A stretch of DNA of 64,000 nucleotides from an uncultured bacterium (GTDB lineage: Bacteria; Bacillota; Clostridia; Oscillospirales; Ruminococcaceae), in the NCBI GenBank assembly GCA_905215965.1, contig CAJMSD010000001.1, forward strand, positions 248,001 through 312,000, read 5' to 3'. The notes below the pieces were generated by a model, which saw only the letters and a list, made by a program, of their open reading frames with translations, was not told the DNA's origin and did no database searches. The position numbers and the translations under genes were made by a program. Shown here piece by piece: positions 44,185 to 53,624 of the stretch (within the stretch, counting starts at the first letter, position 1; each line of letters starts with the position of its first letter).

Positions 44185-44745
44185 ATGAGCAATGAAATAT
44201 ATTACGATCAGATGAATCAGAATCAGGCGCCCGAAAGCGGAAAAACAGGACTTGCCATAGCCTCGCTTGTTATGGGTATACTCGGCATAGTGCTTTGCTG
44301 CTGTGGATTTGGTTTTATTGCCGCTCCGCTCGGACTAATTTTCGGTATTATTTCTCTTGTAAAGAAGAGAGGCGGAAAGGGCATGGCTATAACAGGTATT
44401 ATTCTTTCCGCATTGACTGCTGTCGGATTGATAGGTACAATGGTTCTTTACGGACCTGTCATGAAGGACGTTTTCAGATTCTCTGCCGAGGCTCAGGAGG
44501 TCATCGACGAGTTCAACGAGACAGGAGAGCTTCCTGATTATCTCGATAAGTATAACGACAGCAAGTACGACAGTATATGGGAGAGCGCAGGCTATGACAG
44601 CTTCAACGATTATTTTGCAGATGTTATCAAGCAGTCAGGTCTCGATACTTCTTCAACAAGCTCGGAACAGAAAGACAGAGATAAAGAAAACAGCGTTAAA
44701 GATGAGAGCGTTGTAAGTCTTGGAGTTGTACTCTTTCAGTTCTGA
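44185..44745 (+). CDS. DUF4190-like membrane protein
   Basis: 186 aa. Two membrane helices (about 20-55 and 68-95) with the Gly-rich pattern GKTGLAIASLVMGILGIVLCC and GGKGMAITGIILS typical of DUF4190, then an acidic soluble tail. I use ATG 44185, 10 nt behind GGAG, rather than the TTG at 44179. Function unknown. Confidence 0.8.
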   Translation: MSNEIYYDQMNQNQAPESGKTGLAIASLVMGILGIVLCCCGFGFIAAPLGLIFGIISLVKKRGGKGMAITGIILSALTAVGLIGTMVLYGPVMKDVFRFSAEAQEVIDEFNETGELPDYLDKYNDSKYDSIWESAGYDSFNDYFADVIKQSGLDTSSTSSEQKDRDKENSVKDESVVSLGVVLFQF

Positions 44746-44858
44746 GAAAGCATAAGCGGAAATATATAAAATGACGGTTGAATAACCGCCGTCTATAGGA
44801 ATATCAAATAAGCCGATTTAGAAAAATCTGTAATTCATATAATTGAAGACAACAGAAA

Positions 44859-44892
44859 ATCCCGTGCGGAACAAAAAAATTCCGTACGGGAT
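44859..44892. terminator. Hairpin between the DUF4190 gene and the M23 gene
   Basis: ATCCCGTGCGGAA (44859-44871) pairs with TTCCGTACGGGAT (44880-44892), one G-T pair, with an A-rich loop; followed by CATTATTTTA on the + strand. Confidence 0.7.
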
Positions 44893-44913
44893 CATTATTT
44901 TACCGCGAAAAAT

Positions 44914-44939
44914 AACAGACCGTCCGGCTGCGGTCTGTT
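44914..44939 (-). terminator. Terminator of the mre/PBP2/M23 operon
   Basis: AACAGACCG (44914-44922) with CGGTCTGTT (44931-44939). On the - strand it is followed by ATTTTTCG. Confidence 0.8.
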
Positions 44940-44948
44940 AATAAAGGC

Positions 44949-45752
44949 TCAGGAATTAAAAATTGAAGCCGGATCGATATAATTTCCGTTGTGAGTTACC
45001 TCGATGTGCAGATGAGGATCAAGACCGCTTTCGATGTCGGCTGTATCTCCGACAGCTCCAATCGTATCGCCGCTTACGAGATTATCGCCGGACTGAACCG
45101 AGAGATCGGCGGCAAGACCGCAGTATTTTGATATATATCCGTTATAGTGGTCGACTGTGACCGTAACTCCCCAAAGCGGATCGGTATTCACGGCAGTTAC
45201 CTGTCCCGCGGAAATAACGAAAACATCGTCTCCCTTTGAAGCGGCAAAATCGGTTCCGTTGTGAGTCTGCCATGAGCCTGTAGTGACATTTTTTACAAGC
45301 TCCTGACCGCTGAACGGATTGATAACATTACTGATATCAGCAAGCGGAGCGGAAACATTCGCCAGTCTGTCCGAAGCCGTTTCGGCTGCCGACGCAGTCA
45401 CAGTCTCGGTTACGGTCGGCGGAGTTGCCGTTGAAATTGCGGCGGCGGGGATAGTTGCGGTATTTGTTGCTGCCGTGCCCGGTGCGTTTGTAAGCTTTGC
45501 CGCAGTCGTTGTCTGTACTATATGCGAGGTCGCTGCGGCAGTTGTGATCTTAGGAATATCGTTTGACTTTTTATCAACGGCAGAATCCGATGTAACTGAG
45601 CTTTCGGCCTCTAACTTCTTATCCGATATTTTATCGTTCTGATTATATGCAAAGAAGCAAGCCGAACCGATCATAACGGCGCTGATTCCAAGCGCGGCAT
45701 AGAAACCCTTCGATCCTTTTTTTGAATTATCTGAAAACATAAATTTTTTCAC
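44949..45752 (-). CDS. M23 (LytM) domain membrane protein, possibly SpoIIQ-like
   Basis: 267 aa. Membrane helix at 18-36, a Thr/Ala/Pro-rich linker (about 65-140) and a LytM domain. Zinc ligands are kept (His164 and Asp168 in THNGTDF; His249 in HLH), but the catalytic His usually in a Y-x-H-L motif is Gly212 (YCGL), so endopeptidase activity is doubtful. Such a design resembles SpoIIQ-like scaffolds. Start GTG 45752 with GGAGGTG 6 nt upstream; an open frame further up is not used. Downstream of PBP2 with a terminator between. Confidence 0.82.
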   Translation of the reverse strand: MKKFMFSDNSKKGSKGFYAALGISAVMIGSACFFAYNQNDKISDKKLEAESSVTSDSAVDKKSNDIPKITTAAATSHIVQTTTAAKLTNAPGTAATNTATIPAAAISTATPPTVTETVTASAAETASDRLANVSAPLADISNVINPFSGQELVKNVTTGSWQTHNGTDFAASKGDDVFVISAGQVTAVNTDPLWGVTVTVDHYNGYISKYCGLAADLSVQSGDNLVSGDTIGAVGDTADIESGLDPHLHIEVTHNGNYIDPASIFNS

Positions 45753-45815
45753 GATTAACACCTCCGCTATTATTCTTAACGAATATAGCAGAATTATGCA
45801 GGAGAAAACAAAAAT

Positions 45816-45848
45816 AATACTAATCCCTTTTGAAAAGGAATTAGTATT
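45816..45848 (-). terminator. Terminator after the PBP2 gene
   Basis: AATACTAATCCC (45816-45827) pairs with GGAATTAGTATT (45837-45848) apart from one mismatch; on the - strand it is followed by ATTTTTGTTTT. Confidence 0.8.
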
Positions 45849-45865
45849 ATGCGGGATCAATGCGC

Positions 45866-48142
45866 TTAATTGGCAGCCGGAGTTGCCTGTGGTTCGTCGA
45901 TATCCGCAGGCTCAGGAGGAGGAGCGGTCGGCTCGTTTGAAGGCGGGATTGCCGGTTCTGACGGAGCTTCGGAGGAAGGCTCGGCCGGAGCATCGGTCTG
46001 CTGAGCGCTTGAAGCTGAGGTTTCGGTCACTGTCTGAGACTGATCAGCAGTATTATTATTTGCGCCGATTGCTGTTGTCGTCGTTGTAGTTGTCGCCGTG
46101 CCCGAAGCATCAGATGTAGCTGCTCCCTCAACGGAAGCAAGCTGCGCCGTTGGAGCAACTCCCGCAAGACCGTAGCATTCCTGATAAGCAAGGATAATAT
46201 CGCGGATCATATATTTCGAATAATCGCCGTTTTCGATAACTCCGGCAAAAGCCATTTCAGGATCATCGGCAGGAGCATATCCGATAAAAAACGAATTCTG
46301 CTCGCTTCCGCTTCCTTTCTGAGGAGTACCTGTTTTGATGGCAACGTCGAATCCGAGATTTGAAAGCGAATAGCGCTGAGGCATATTATGCGATGCAGCG
46401 ATCATGCCTTCTTCGATGTAGTCGAAAACGTAGTCATAGTTCAGTTCGATCTGCTGAGCAACGGTAGGCTGAGTTTTATATACAAGCTCATCTGTTCCGT
46501 AGGAATAGAGACCGTCCACGAGATAGGGCTTGTATCTTACGCCGTTATTGGCGATAGTGCTTGCAACGACAGCCATTTGCAGGGGAGTCATTCCGCAGTC
46601 AATATTACCGATACCTGCCTGAAGAACGTAACCTACGTACCATTCCTCACCGCGTTCGGCAAAGGCTTCCGGAGTAGCAAGAAAGCCTGCGCTGTCTCCC
46701 GTTTCGATCCCGGTATGCTGTCCGAGCCCGAAAAGCTCGGCATATTTTGTAATATTATCGATAGTCAGACGCTGTGAAAGCTCATAGAAGAAGATATTGC
46801 ACGAGACCTCAAGCGCGCGTGTGACCGCGATATCATTGTGGTGTCCGGTACAGCGATAGGTATGACCGAAGAAATCTTTTTTTCTTGTACAGTTAAAGGT
46901 TGTAGTGCCGTCTATGATTCCCTCGTTTAGTCCTGCCGTGGCAGTAATTGTCTTAAAGGTCGATCCCGGTTTATACTGACCGTATGTGGCACGGTTATAA
47001 AGCGGAGAATTTTCGGCAGTGGCAATTGAGTTATAGTCCTCGATATATTGCGTAAGATCATAAGTCGGAGCTGTAGTCATACCTTTAACGGCGTTGGTTT
47101 TTGTGTCAAGTACGACAATTGCTCCGCAGTTTACGTCCTTCAGCTTTGGATTTTTGTTGATGCTCTGGAAATTTGCAATAAAATCATCAAGTATTTTCTG
47201 AAGCTTCAGCTGATATGTTCCGTTTATTGTAAGCTTTACGCTTTCGCCCGCATGAGCTTCGGTAATAAGCTTGACATCGGTTATCGAACCGTCCTGAACG
47301 GTTATCTCCTCGGAACCGAACTGCCCTCTCAGCTCTTTTTCCATGGCGGATTCAATTCCGCTTTTTCCGACGACGTCGTTCAGAGCATATCCCTCGTCCT
47401 TAAGCGTCTCGTATTCTTCGGCATAGATAGGACCTACTGTCCCGATCTCATGGGGAAGAATATTTCCTCTTACGATTTTCCTTGCGGCGGAATCGACAGC
47501 GTCAACGCCTCTGAGGATATTGCTAAGCTCTTTCATATGGATAACGGTATCCGAGTCAACGTCCTCAGCAAGCAGAAAATCGTTGTTATAGGCAAAATCG
47601 CGCAGAGTAAGCTCATAGCGCAATCCGGCGATAATACGTTTTTCGTCATCAGTGTAGGTATCGGCTATCTCATAATCCGATATCAGCTTATCGATGCAGT
47701 TATCCGCAGTTGCATAGACGTTAAGATTAAGGTCTTGCTTCAGTTCTTCCGTCTCGTCCGACGTGAACGAGTAGGGCTTTGTCATGGAGATCGGGATATT
47801 CATTTCGACCTCATATCCGTGTTCCTTAAGCTGCTTGTATATTTCAAGAAGCGTGCTGTTGCCCTCGGCATTATCCTCAGGAAAAAGCGCCTTATGAAGA
47901 ACGATATTCTTGCAGGCGGTATTTCCGACAATAAGGTTTCCGCTGTAGTCGAGGATCTCGCCTCTTGTAGCGGAAACGTTTTTAGTATAGACAAATGAAT
48001 TTTCATTTTTTTTTGCGGTATTTGCGATACCGTCTACCCCGACGATCTGTATTTCAAGAAGTCTCATTGCGCCTGCTATCCCCATTACAAGCACCAAAAT
48101 GACCGTTATGACAGATTTTATGCTGTCAGAAAGGCTTTTCAA
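45866..48142 (-). CDS. mrdA: Penicillin-binding protein 2 (elongasome transpeptidase)
   Basis: 758 aa class B PBP. N-terminal helix (about 8-28), PBP dimerisation domain, then a transpeptidase domain with the active Ser in STFK (KPGSTFKTI), SCN (EVSCNIFF) and KTG (IKTGTPQ). The last 95 residues are a Thr, Ser, Pro and Glu-rich tail with a run of seven Thr. Start is TTG 48142 because AAGGAG lies 8 nt upstream; the GTG at 48151 sits on the ribosome site. Works with MreBCD and RodA in side-wall growth. Confidence 0.93.
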   Translation of the reverse strand: MKSLSDSIKSVITVILVLVMGIAGAMRLLEIQIVGVDGIANTAKKNENSFVYTKNVSATRGEILDYSGNLIVGNTACKNIVLHKALFPEDNAEGNSTLLEIYKQLKEHGYEVEMNIPISMTKPYSFTSDETEELKQDLNLNVYATADNCIDKLISDYEIADTYTDDEKRIIAGLRYELTLRDFAYNNDFLLAEDVDSDTVIHMKELSNILRGVDAVDSAARKIVRGNILPHEIGTVGPIYAEEYETLKDEGYALNDVVGKSGIESAMEKELRGQFGSEEITVQDGSITDVKLITEAHAGESVKLTINGTYQLKLQKILDDFIANFQSINKNPKLKDVNCGAIVVLDTKTNAVKGMTTAPTYDLTQYIEDYNSIATAENSPLYNRATYGQYKPGSTFKTITATAGLNEGIIDGTTTFNCTRKKDFFGHTYRCTGHHNDIAVTRALEVSCNIFFYELSQRLTIDNITKYAELFGLGQHTGIETGDSAGFLATPEAFAERGEEWYVGYVLQAGIGNIDCGMTPLQMAVVASTIANNGVRYKPYLVDGLYSYGTDELVYKTQPTVAQQIELNYDYVFDYIEEGMIAASHNMPQRYSLSNLGFDVAIKTGTPQKGSGSEQNSFFIGYAPADDPEMAFAGVIENGDYSKYMIRDIILAYQECYGLAGVAPTAQLASVEGAATSDASGTATTTTTTTAIGANNNTADQSQTVTETSASSAQQTDAPAEPSSEAPSEPAIPPSNEPTAPPPEPADIDEPQATPAAN

Positions 48143-48164
48143 TAGAATCACTCCTTTAATATGT

Positions 48165-48722
48165 TTAATATGACTTGATAGCTTCTTCTATTGTGAGATG
48201 CTCCTTTGGCATAAGAAAATGATTTATCAGCTTTATTATAAGGTAAATAAACACCGAAGAAACGACTGTATAGCACCATACGGGCAGCGTTACGGTTCTT
48301 AATATGCGCTCAACATTTTCATACTGCCATATTTCATAGTAGAATTTATAGTCAAGCCATCCCATAATAAGTGCGGAGGCGGCAGTGGCGATAAGTATGT
48401 TTACGAATTTATTTTTCAGATAAAGTTCAAAGGAAAGCGAGACCAGTATGCAGAAGAAGGTCAGTATAACGGCATTATATCCGAACAGCTTATTGCAGCA
48501 TACGTCGATAAGAAAGCCGCATGCTGCTCCGGTGACAGCCGAAGCTATCTGATTGTTTCCGACAGCGATACACAATGCCGCAGGGATAAGAAGCACAGGC
48601 TTCAGAAGCGTTCCCGATGTCATAAATATGAAACACATAAAAATCAGAATATAGTACAGAACCCAGCGGAGCGCGGTTTTAAAGATGAGTATACGCTTTT
48701 CTCTTGAGGTTCTAATTCTCAT
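48165..48722 (-). CDS. mreD: Rod shape-determining protein MreD
   Basis: 185 aa integral membrane protein with about five helices and a basic N-terminus. Identified by fold, size and position between mreC and the PBP2 gene. It overlaps mreC by 11 nt. Confidence 0.85.
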   Translation of the reverse strand: MRIRTSREKRILIFKTALRWVLYYILIFMCFIFMTSGTLLKPVLLIPAALCIAVGNNQIASAVTGAACGFLIDVCCNKLFGYNAVILTFFCILVSLSFELYLKNKFVNILIATAASALIMGWLDYKFYYEIWQYENVERILRTVTLPVWCYTVVSSVFIYLIIKLINHFLMPKEHLTIEEAIKSY

Positions 48723-49578
48723 TGGAATCCTCCTTTTTTCCGCTGAAATCGGTTATGACTATGACCGATGAAAGCTTGCTTATATCTATGCAAGGTTCTA
48801 TATTTGCGCAGGCGGAAAGCCCGGTACTGTCAAGAGATATTTCAGTAACAGTGCCGATCGGATAATCTTTCGGGAAAATACCGCTCGTGCCTGTAGTTAC
48901 CATAAGATCGCCGGCCTTGAGGTCGTTTTCGATATCGACGTGTATAAGATGTGTATTTCCGTTTTCTGCGCTGAGTATAGTTCCCTCGATGATACCGTAA
49001 TCGGTCGAAGAGGAAGCCGATGAAACGGCGGCAACGGAAAGATCGGGTGAAAGTATCGTTCTTACCGTAGAGGTATGCTCCGAGACTTCGATAGTAATTC
49101 CGACAAGTCCTTCTGCCGTGGCTACCGGACAGTTCGGCTCGATCCCGTCGGCTGAACCTCTGTCGATCGTAAACGACTTGAACGGGTCGTTTGTGACATA
49201 TCCAAGGACGCTGCAAGGCTGAGAGAGCACGTAATCCTCATGCTGTTCCTTTATCATTACAAATTTTCTCAGTTCCTCGACCTCTTCCTTGAGAGCTTCG
49301 TATTCTGTGAGCTTATTGTTAAGCTCGCCGATCTGCTGTTTCAGGCGCTGATTTTCGTTGTAATACTCGGTAGCGTTTGAGAGCTTATCGAGATTGTGTT
49401 CGATCTTCATACTGATACTGTTTGAAAAAGCGCGGAACGGCTTAGTTACCGTATTTATGAATGAAGCTCCCGAAACCGAGTAGCCGCCTTTAGTGACGGC
49501 ATAGACCATAATTCCCACAAGAAAAGCAAGGAAAGCCATAAGAACCTTGAAACGGGTGCTTTTGAAAAAATCACGCAT
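48712..49578 (-). CDS. mreC: Rod shape-determining protein MreC
   Basis: 288 aa. Membrane helix at about 10-28, a coiled coil (60-110) and two beta domains typical of MreC (VIGYVTNDPFKSFTIDRG-like segment, then GLVGITIEVSEHTSTVRTI). ATG at 49578 is 5 nt from AGGAG; the TTG just before is ignored. Scaffold between MreB, MreD and PBP2. Confidence 0.92.
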   Translation of the reverse strand: MRDFFKSTRFKVLMAFLAFLVGIMVYAVTKGGYSVSGASFINTVTKPFRAFSNSISMKIEHNLDKLSNATEYYNENQRLKQQIGELNNKLTEYEALKEEVEELRKFVMIKEQHEDYVLSQPCSVLGYVTNDPFKSFTIDRGSADGIEPNCPVATAEGLVGITIEVSEHTSTVRTILSPDLSVAAVSSASSSTDYGIIEGTILSAENGNTHLIHVDIENDLKAGDLMVTTGTSGIFPKDYPIGTVTEISLDSTGLSACANIEPCIDISKLSSVIVITDFSGKKEDSNEN

Positions 49579-49590
49579 CAAAGCTCCTCC

Positions 49591-50607
49591 TTAGTAATAC
49601 TTGATATTTTCGGTAAGCGCGTCCTGATACTTGTCGATATTTTCAAGGATCTTGCCCGTGCCCTCCGCAACGCAGTCAAGAGGATATTCGGCAATATAAA
49701 CGGGCATACCTGTTTCGCGGTTTATGAGCTTGTCAAGACCTCTTAGCAAGGCACCGCCGCCGGCAAGAGTAATACCCTGATCGATTATATCGGCTGCAAG
49801 CTCGGGCGGAGTATTTTCAAGAGTTGTTTTTATAGCCTCGATCACTCTTGAAAGAGGTTCAACGAGAGCGTCGCGTATTTCGGACGAATTTATGGTAATA
49901 TTTTCCGGAAGTCCGTTCAGGAGATTTCGTCCCTTGATCTCCATAGTTTCCTCTTTTTCGCTTGGGAAAGCCGAGCCGATCTCAAGCTTTATAGTTTCGG
50001 CAGTTCGTTCGCCGATAAGAAGATTGTATTTCTTTTTGATATAATTTATTATGGAAGCGTCGAATTCGTCGCCTGCACATCTGACGGAACGCGAAGAAAC
50101 GATACCTCCGAGGGAGATAACCGCAACTTCGGAGGTGCCGCCTCCGATATCCACTATCATGCTTCCCGTCGGATCGCCTGTAGGCAGACCTGCGCCGATA
50201 GCGGCAGCCATAGGCTCTTCAATAATAAGCACATTATGCGCTCCGGCTTTTTGACAGGATTCGCGCACCGCACGTCTTTCAACGGCGGTAACTCCCGAGG
50301 GAATGCAGATAATGACGTTTGCCTTTGTAAAGATCGTACCTCTCAGAGCTTTTTTGATAAACTCCTGAAGCAGGGTTGTTGTTATGTCGAAGTTAGCGAT
50401 AACTCCGTCCTTAAGCGGACGCACGGCAACTATAGAGCCGGGAGTCCTGCCGATAACGTCCTTTGCTTCTTTGCCGACGTAACGGCATTTGTCGGTTCTC
50501 GTATTGACGGCGACGACTGACGGTTCTCTTATAATGATCCCCTTGCCTCTTACATAGACAAGAGTGTTGGCTGTACCGAGATCGATACCAATATCTTTTG
50601 TAAACAT
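49591..50607 (-). CDS. mreB: Rod shape-determining protein MreB
   Basis: 338 aa actin-like protein. Phosphate motif DIGIDLGTANTLVYV at the N-terminus, MIVDIGGGTSEVAVISLGG in the middle and ITLAGGGALLRGLD near the end are intact. Forms membrane filaments guiding wall synthesis. AAGGAG upstream of the ATG. First gene of mreBCD-PBP2. Confidence 0.96.
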   Translation of the reverse strand: MFTKDIGIDLGTANTLVYVRGKGIIIREPSVVAVNTRTDKCRYVGKEAKDVIGRTPGSIVAVRPLKDGVIANFDITTTLLQEFIKKALRGTIFTKANVIICIPSGVTAVERRAVRESCQKAGAHNVLIIEEPMAAAIGAGLPTGDPTGSMIVDIGGGTSEVAVISLGGIVSSRSVRCAGDEFDASIINYIKKKYNLLIGERTAETIKLEIGSAFPSEKEETMEIKGRNLLNGLPENITINSSEIRDALVEPLSRVIEAIKTTLENTPPELAADIIDQGITLAGGGALLRGLDKLINRETGMPVYIAEYPLDCVAEGTGKILENIDKYQDALTENIKYY

Positions 50608-50648
50608 TTATGATGCTCCTTAAAACTATAAAATGCATATATGTATTT

Positions 50649-50677
50649 ATTATAACACCGCAGAAAAATATAGTCAT
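50649..50677 (-). promoter_or_regulatory. Probable promoter of mreB
   Basis: On the - strand ATGACT (50677-50672), 17 bp, and TATAAT (50654-50649) preceded by TGT, an extended -10. The -35 match is weak. Confidence 0.55.
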
Positions 50678-50760
50678 AATTTTTGGGCGGTAAATTTCAC
50701 CTTTGCGATTTTTGCAGCGTTTTTCACATAGGATTTTAATAATGAAATGTGAAACGAATT

Positions 50761-51027
50761 TTATTTGGTAATAAGCTTCGGAGCAAGCTTATAGTATGCG
50801 AAAATTCCGACGAAAGCGAGAATAAGCTGTGCAACATTTGCTTTCAGAACGATACCGAAGGTAAGGGAAAAAATGTCGAAATTAATAAAAGTTCCCGGCT
50901 GGAAGGAAAAGGTCTTTGAATAACCGAGCCATTTCAGAGTCTCGATACCCGAAACCGCATCTCCGACAAGACCTCCGAGAACGATGGCTGTCATAATAAA
51001 AAGTGTCATAAGTAATGCTTTTTTCAT
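50761..51027 (-). CDS. DUF4321 family small membrane protein
   Basis: 88 aa with two membrane helices (about 4-26 and 60-82) and the pattern LTFGIVLKANVAQLILAFVG of DUF4321. Function unknown; the family commonly lies near mreB or division genes in Clostridia. AGAGGTG before the ATG. Confidence 0.78.
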   Translation of the reverse strand: MKKALLMTLFIMTAIVLGGLVGDAVSGIETLKWLGYSKTFSFQPGTFINFDIFSLTFGIVLKANVAQLILAFVGIFAYYKLAPKLITK

Positions 51028-51102
51028 TTTGCACCTCTGATAATAATATATTTAACAATTTGTTCTAACAGGAAAAACATCCTGATTTTCAGCAAGATTT
51101 AT

Positions 51103-51549
51103 TTAAATTCCGCCGATACCGGTCGAACCGAAACCGCCGCAGCCTCTTGAAGTGTCGTCAAGCTCCTGCGCTTCCGAGATCTCAGGGATAATTACAGGCG
51201 TTACCACGAGCTGGGCGATGCGCATACCGTTTTCCACGGTAAAGCTTTTCGAGCCGTGATTTATCAGCGGAACGAGTATCTCTCCGCGGTAATCGATATC
51301 GACAACTCCGACGCAGTTGGCAAGTGAAACGCCGTGCTTTGAGGCGAGTCCGGAACGGGGAAAGATCAGCAGAGCCGCGTCGCCGCATTCAGGCTGAACG
51401 GCAAGTCCCGTAGAAACGGAGCAGATCTGCCCGGGAAGAAGAGTTATCGGATTGTCGATGCAGGCAGAAAGATCGAAGCCTGCGCTGCCGGCTGTGGCTC
51501 TGTGCGGAATAACGGCATTTTCTTTTAATTTTTTAAATATCAGTTTCAT
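51103..51549 (-). CDS. dut: dUTP diphosphatase
   Basis: 148 aa homotrimeric dUTPase keeping uracil out of DNA. Motifs: AGFDLSA (1), PRSGLASKHGV (2), GVVDIDYRGEI (3), RIAQLVV (4), and GGFGSTG (5). GGAGG before the ATG. Same strand as the U32 gene upstream, with 41 nt between. Confidence 0.95.
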   Translation of the reverse strand: MKLIFKKLKENAVIPHRATAGSAGFDLSACIDNPITLLPGQICSVSTGLAVQPECGDAALLIFPRSGLASKHGVSLANCVGVVDIDYRGEILVPLINHGSKSFTVENGMRIAQLVVTPVIIPEISEAQELDDTSRGCGGFGSTGIGGI

Positions 51550-51590
51550 AATTCCTCCGCAGGTTATATATTATGGCATGTTGACGCTGT

Positions 51591-53624
51591 CTAAATACCT
51601 CTGTAATAAAGACCGCGGGTAATATGCCCGGACGGCTTTATTCCGTTCAGCAGTTTTACCGTATCCTCGCCGCTTTCATCGCTCAGCATTATGATGCCGA
51701 AGCTTAGGGAAGTAAACTGGTCAAGCTTATCCTGCATGAAAAGCGTATCGGGATTAAGTATCTCAACGTAATCCTCAGAGCATTGAACGGTAAAGGAACG
51801 GTTTGTTCGGTCGATAAGCCGTTTATTGCATTTTTCACAGCCTATTTCGTTTTTTATCGGACAGTTCCTTGTAAGCATAAGCGGAAGCTTTCCGCAAATG
51901 ACCGCTCCCATAGGAATATTGCTGTTCATAGCGTTGATCGAGCTGATCTTCGATTCAAAGGATACTGTGAAGTCGGCAAGACCAAGCTTTTCTGCGGCAG
52001 CGGCGCTGTAGGAATTAAAAATATTAAGTCCGAAGCCTCCGTGCAGAGTAAATCCTATCCTGCGTCCTATCTCGATAATATCGGGAGTATGGCAAAGCAG
52101 GTGAGTAAATCCCTGAGAAAAAACGGCTTCAATCTCCGAAAAGGTCTTATCAGCGTCGGCGAGAAATCGCGGAGGCGAGATAATTATTCTGCTTTTATCA
52201 ACAGAGCAAAGAGCCTTATTGACGGCAAGCTTCATCGGCAGAATGAGGTATTCGGCATGATCTGCCGCGGCAAGAGCCTGATGCACGGTGCGGCAGGAAA
52301 CCCTTACCGAGGGTTTATCGTATTTTGAAGGAGTTTGTTTATTTATATCGGGAGCATAGTCCGTTATGGTGTAATCGCGCCGTTCGCCCGATATTATCAG
52401 GGAGCTGAGCTTATCGGTCAGAGTGCGGCGAAGCTCGTTGATGCGTCCGGCCGGGACAGCGAGTCCTTCGCCGATATCGGCGGTAACTTCTCCGAGCATA
52501 AAAACGGTATCTCCGAGTCTGGAAAGCTGTTTTTCAAGAAAATGAATGTCTGTGGGACGATTCAAAGCAGCTTCCGGACGCTCCGATATGGCAGACGCGG
52601 TATATTTTCCGCTGAATGCGGTCATTTCAACGGGCTTATCTTTTTTGATCATTACATGGAAGCTTATCGTTCTTGTTTTGCGTTCGGAGCGGTAAAGCTC
52701 GTGAATTTTCGGGATTATTTCCGCAGCCGCCGTAACATCGTCTTTTTCGCGCGTGCCGAACATATCTGTGCGGCAGCCTGTGTAATAACCGTCCGTGAAT
52801 CCGCTTCTTGAAAAGATCTTCCTAAGAGTTGGCATATCGGGAGCTTTGCCGGAAAGAGCGTCTTTAAGCGCAGAAACGGAAGCCGCGGCATATTCGGGAC
52901 GCTTCATACGTCCCTCGATCTTCAGCGAATCCGCTTCGATATCGGAAAGTCGGGAAATAATTGGTATAAGCGAAAGATCCTTCAGCGAAAGAGCGGCGCT
53001 GTTCTTATTATTACAGGCAGAAAAGGGAAGTCGGCAAACCTGACCGCAGCAGCCTCGGTTAGCCGAACGCGAACCGATCATCGCAGACATATAGCACTGT
53101 CCGGAGACAGACATACAAAGAGCTCCGTGAACAAAGATCTCGGTCTCGATCTGTGTACCGCAGATCTTTTTCAGCGATTCTTCATCGCATTCACGGGCGG
53201 GGACTACTCTTGAAAAGCCGCATTCACCGGCAAGCTCCGCTCCGAAATGGGAGTGTATCGACATTTGCGTTGAAGCGTGCAGAACGGCGTCGGGAATGCA
53301 TTGCCTGATAAGGTAAGCGCAGCCGAGATCCTGAACAATATATGCATCGACTCCCAGAGCGGCTGTCTTTTTTATGTATTCGCAGAATTCATCAAGCTCG
53401 GTATCCGAAACGACGGTGTTCACGGCAAAGTAAAGCTTAGCTCCGTAAAGGTGGCACTTATCTATTGCCGCCGCAAGCTCCTCCACGGTGAAATTTGCAG
53501 CGTTTCCGCGAGCCGAAAACTTTTTGCCGCCTGCATAAACGGCATCGGCGCCCGAGCGGAGAGAAGCCGTAAGCGATTCCATGCTTCCTGCCGGAGCAAG
53601 AATTTCAGGCATCGGACGTTTCAT
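51591..53624 (-). CDS. U32 family protein (RlhA/TrhP-like RNA hydroxylation)
   Basis: 677 aa. N-terminal U32 domain with the signature EIFVHGALCMSVSGQCYMS and the Cys set used for an iron-sulfur centre (CCGQVCR), followed by a long C-terminal DUF3656-like part with a CEKC motif. Related long members hydroxylate 23S rRNA C2501 (RlhA) and shorter ones act on tRNA; older annotation as a collagenase is not supported. Overlaps zapA in an ATGA junction. Confidence 0.88.
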   Translation of the reverse strand: MKRPMPEILAPAGSMESLTASLRSGADAVYAGGKKFSARGNAANFTVEELAAAIDKCHLYGAKLYFAVNTVVSDTELDEFCEYIKKTAALGVDAYIVQDLGCAYLIRQCIPDAVLHASTQMSIHSHFGAELAGECGFSRVVPARECDEESLKKICGTQIETEIFVHGALCMSVSGQCYMSAMIGSRSANRGCCGQVCRLPFSACNNKNSAALSLKDLSLIPIISRLSDIEADSLKIEGRMKRPEYAAASVSALKDALSGKAPDMPTLRKIFSRSGFTDGYYTGCRTDMFGTREKDDVTAAAEIIPKIHELYRSERKTRTISFHVMIKKDKPVEMTAFSGKYTASAISERPEAALNRPTDIHFLEKQLSRLGDTVFMLGEVTADIGEGLAVPAGRINELRRTLTDKLSSLIISGERRDYTITDYAPDINKQTPSKYDKPSVRVSCRTVHQALAAADHAEYLILPMKLAVNKALCSVDKSRIIISPPRFLADADKTFSEIEAVFSQGFTHLLCHTPDIIEIGRRIGFTLHGGFGLNIFNSYSAAAAEKLGLADFTVSFESKISSINAMNSNIPMGAVICGKLPLMLTRNCPIKNEIGCEKCNKRLIDRTNRSFTVQCSEDYVEILNPDTLFMQDKLDQFTSLSFGIIMLSDESGEDTVKLLNGIKPSGHITRGLYYRGI

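Larger units (their letters stand above)
44746..44948. other. Convergent intergenic region with several hairpins
   Basis: 203 bp between two convergent genes. It contains CGGTT-GAAT-AACCG near 44775-44790 without a T run, and two stronger hairpins annotated separately. No gene seen. Confidence 0.6.

Noticed and set aside
47048..47998. 316-codon + strand frame opposite the PBP2 gene
   Set aside because: No ribosome site or domain; PBP2 on the other strand has all its motifs.
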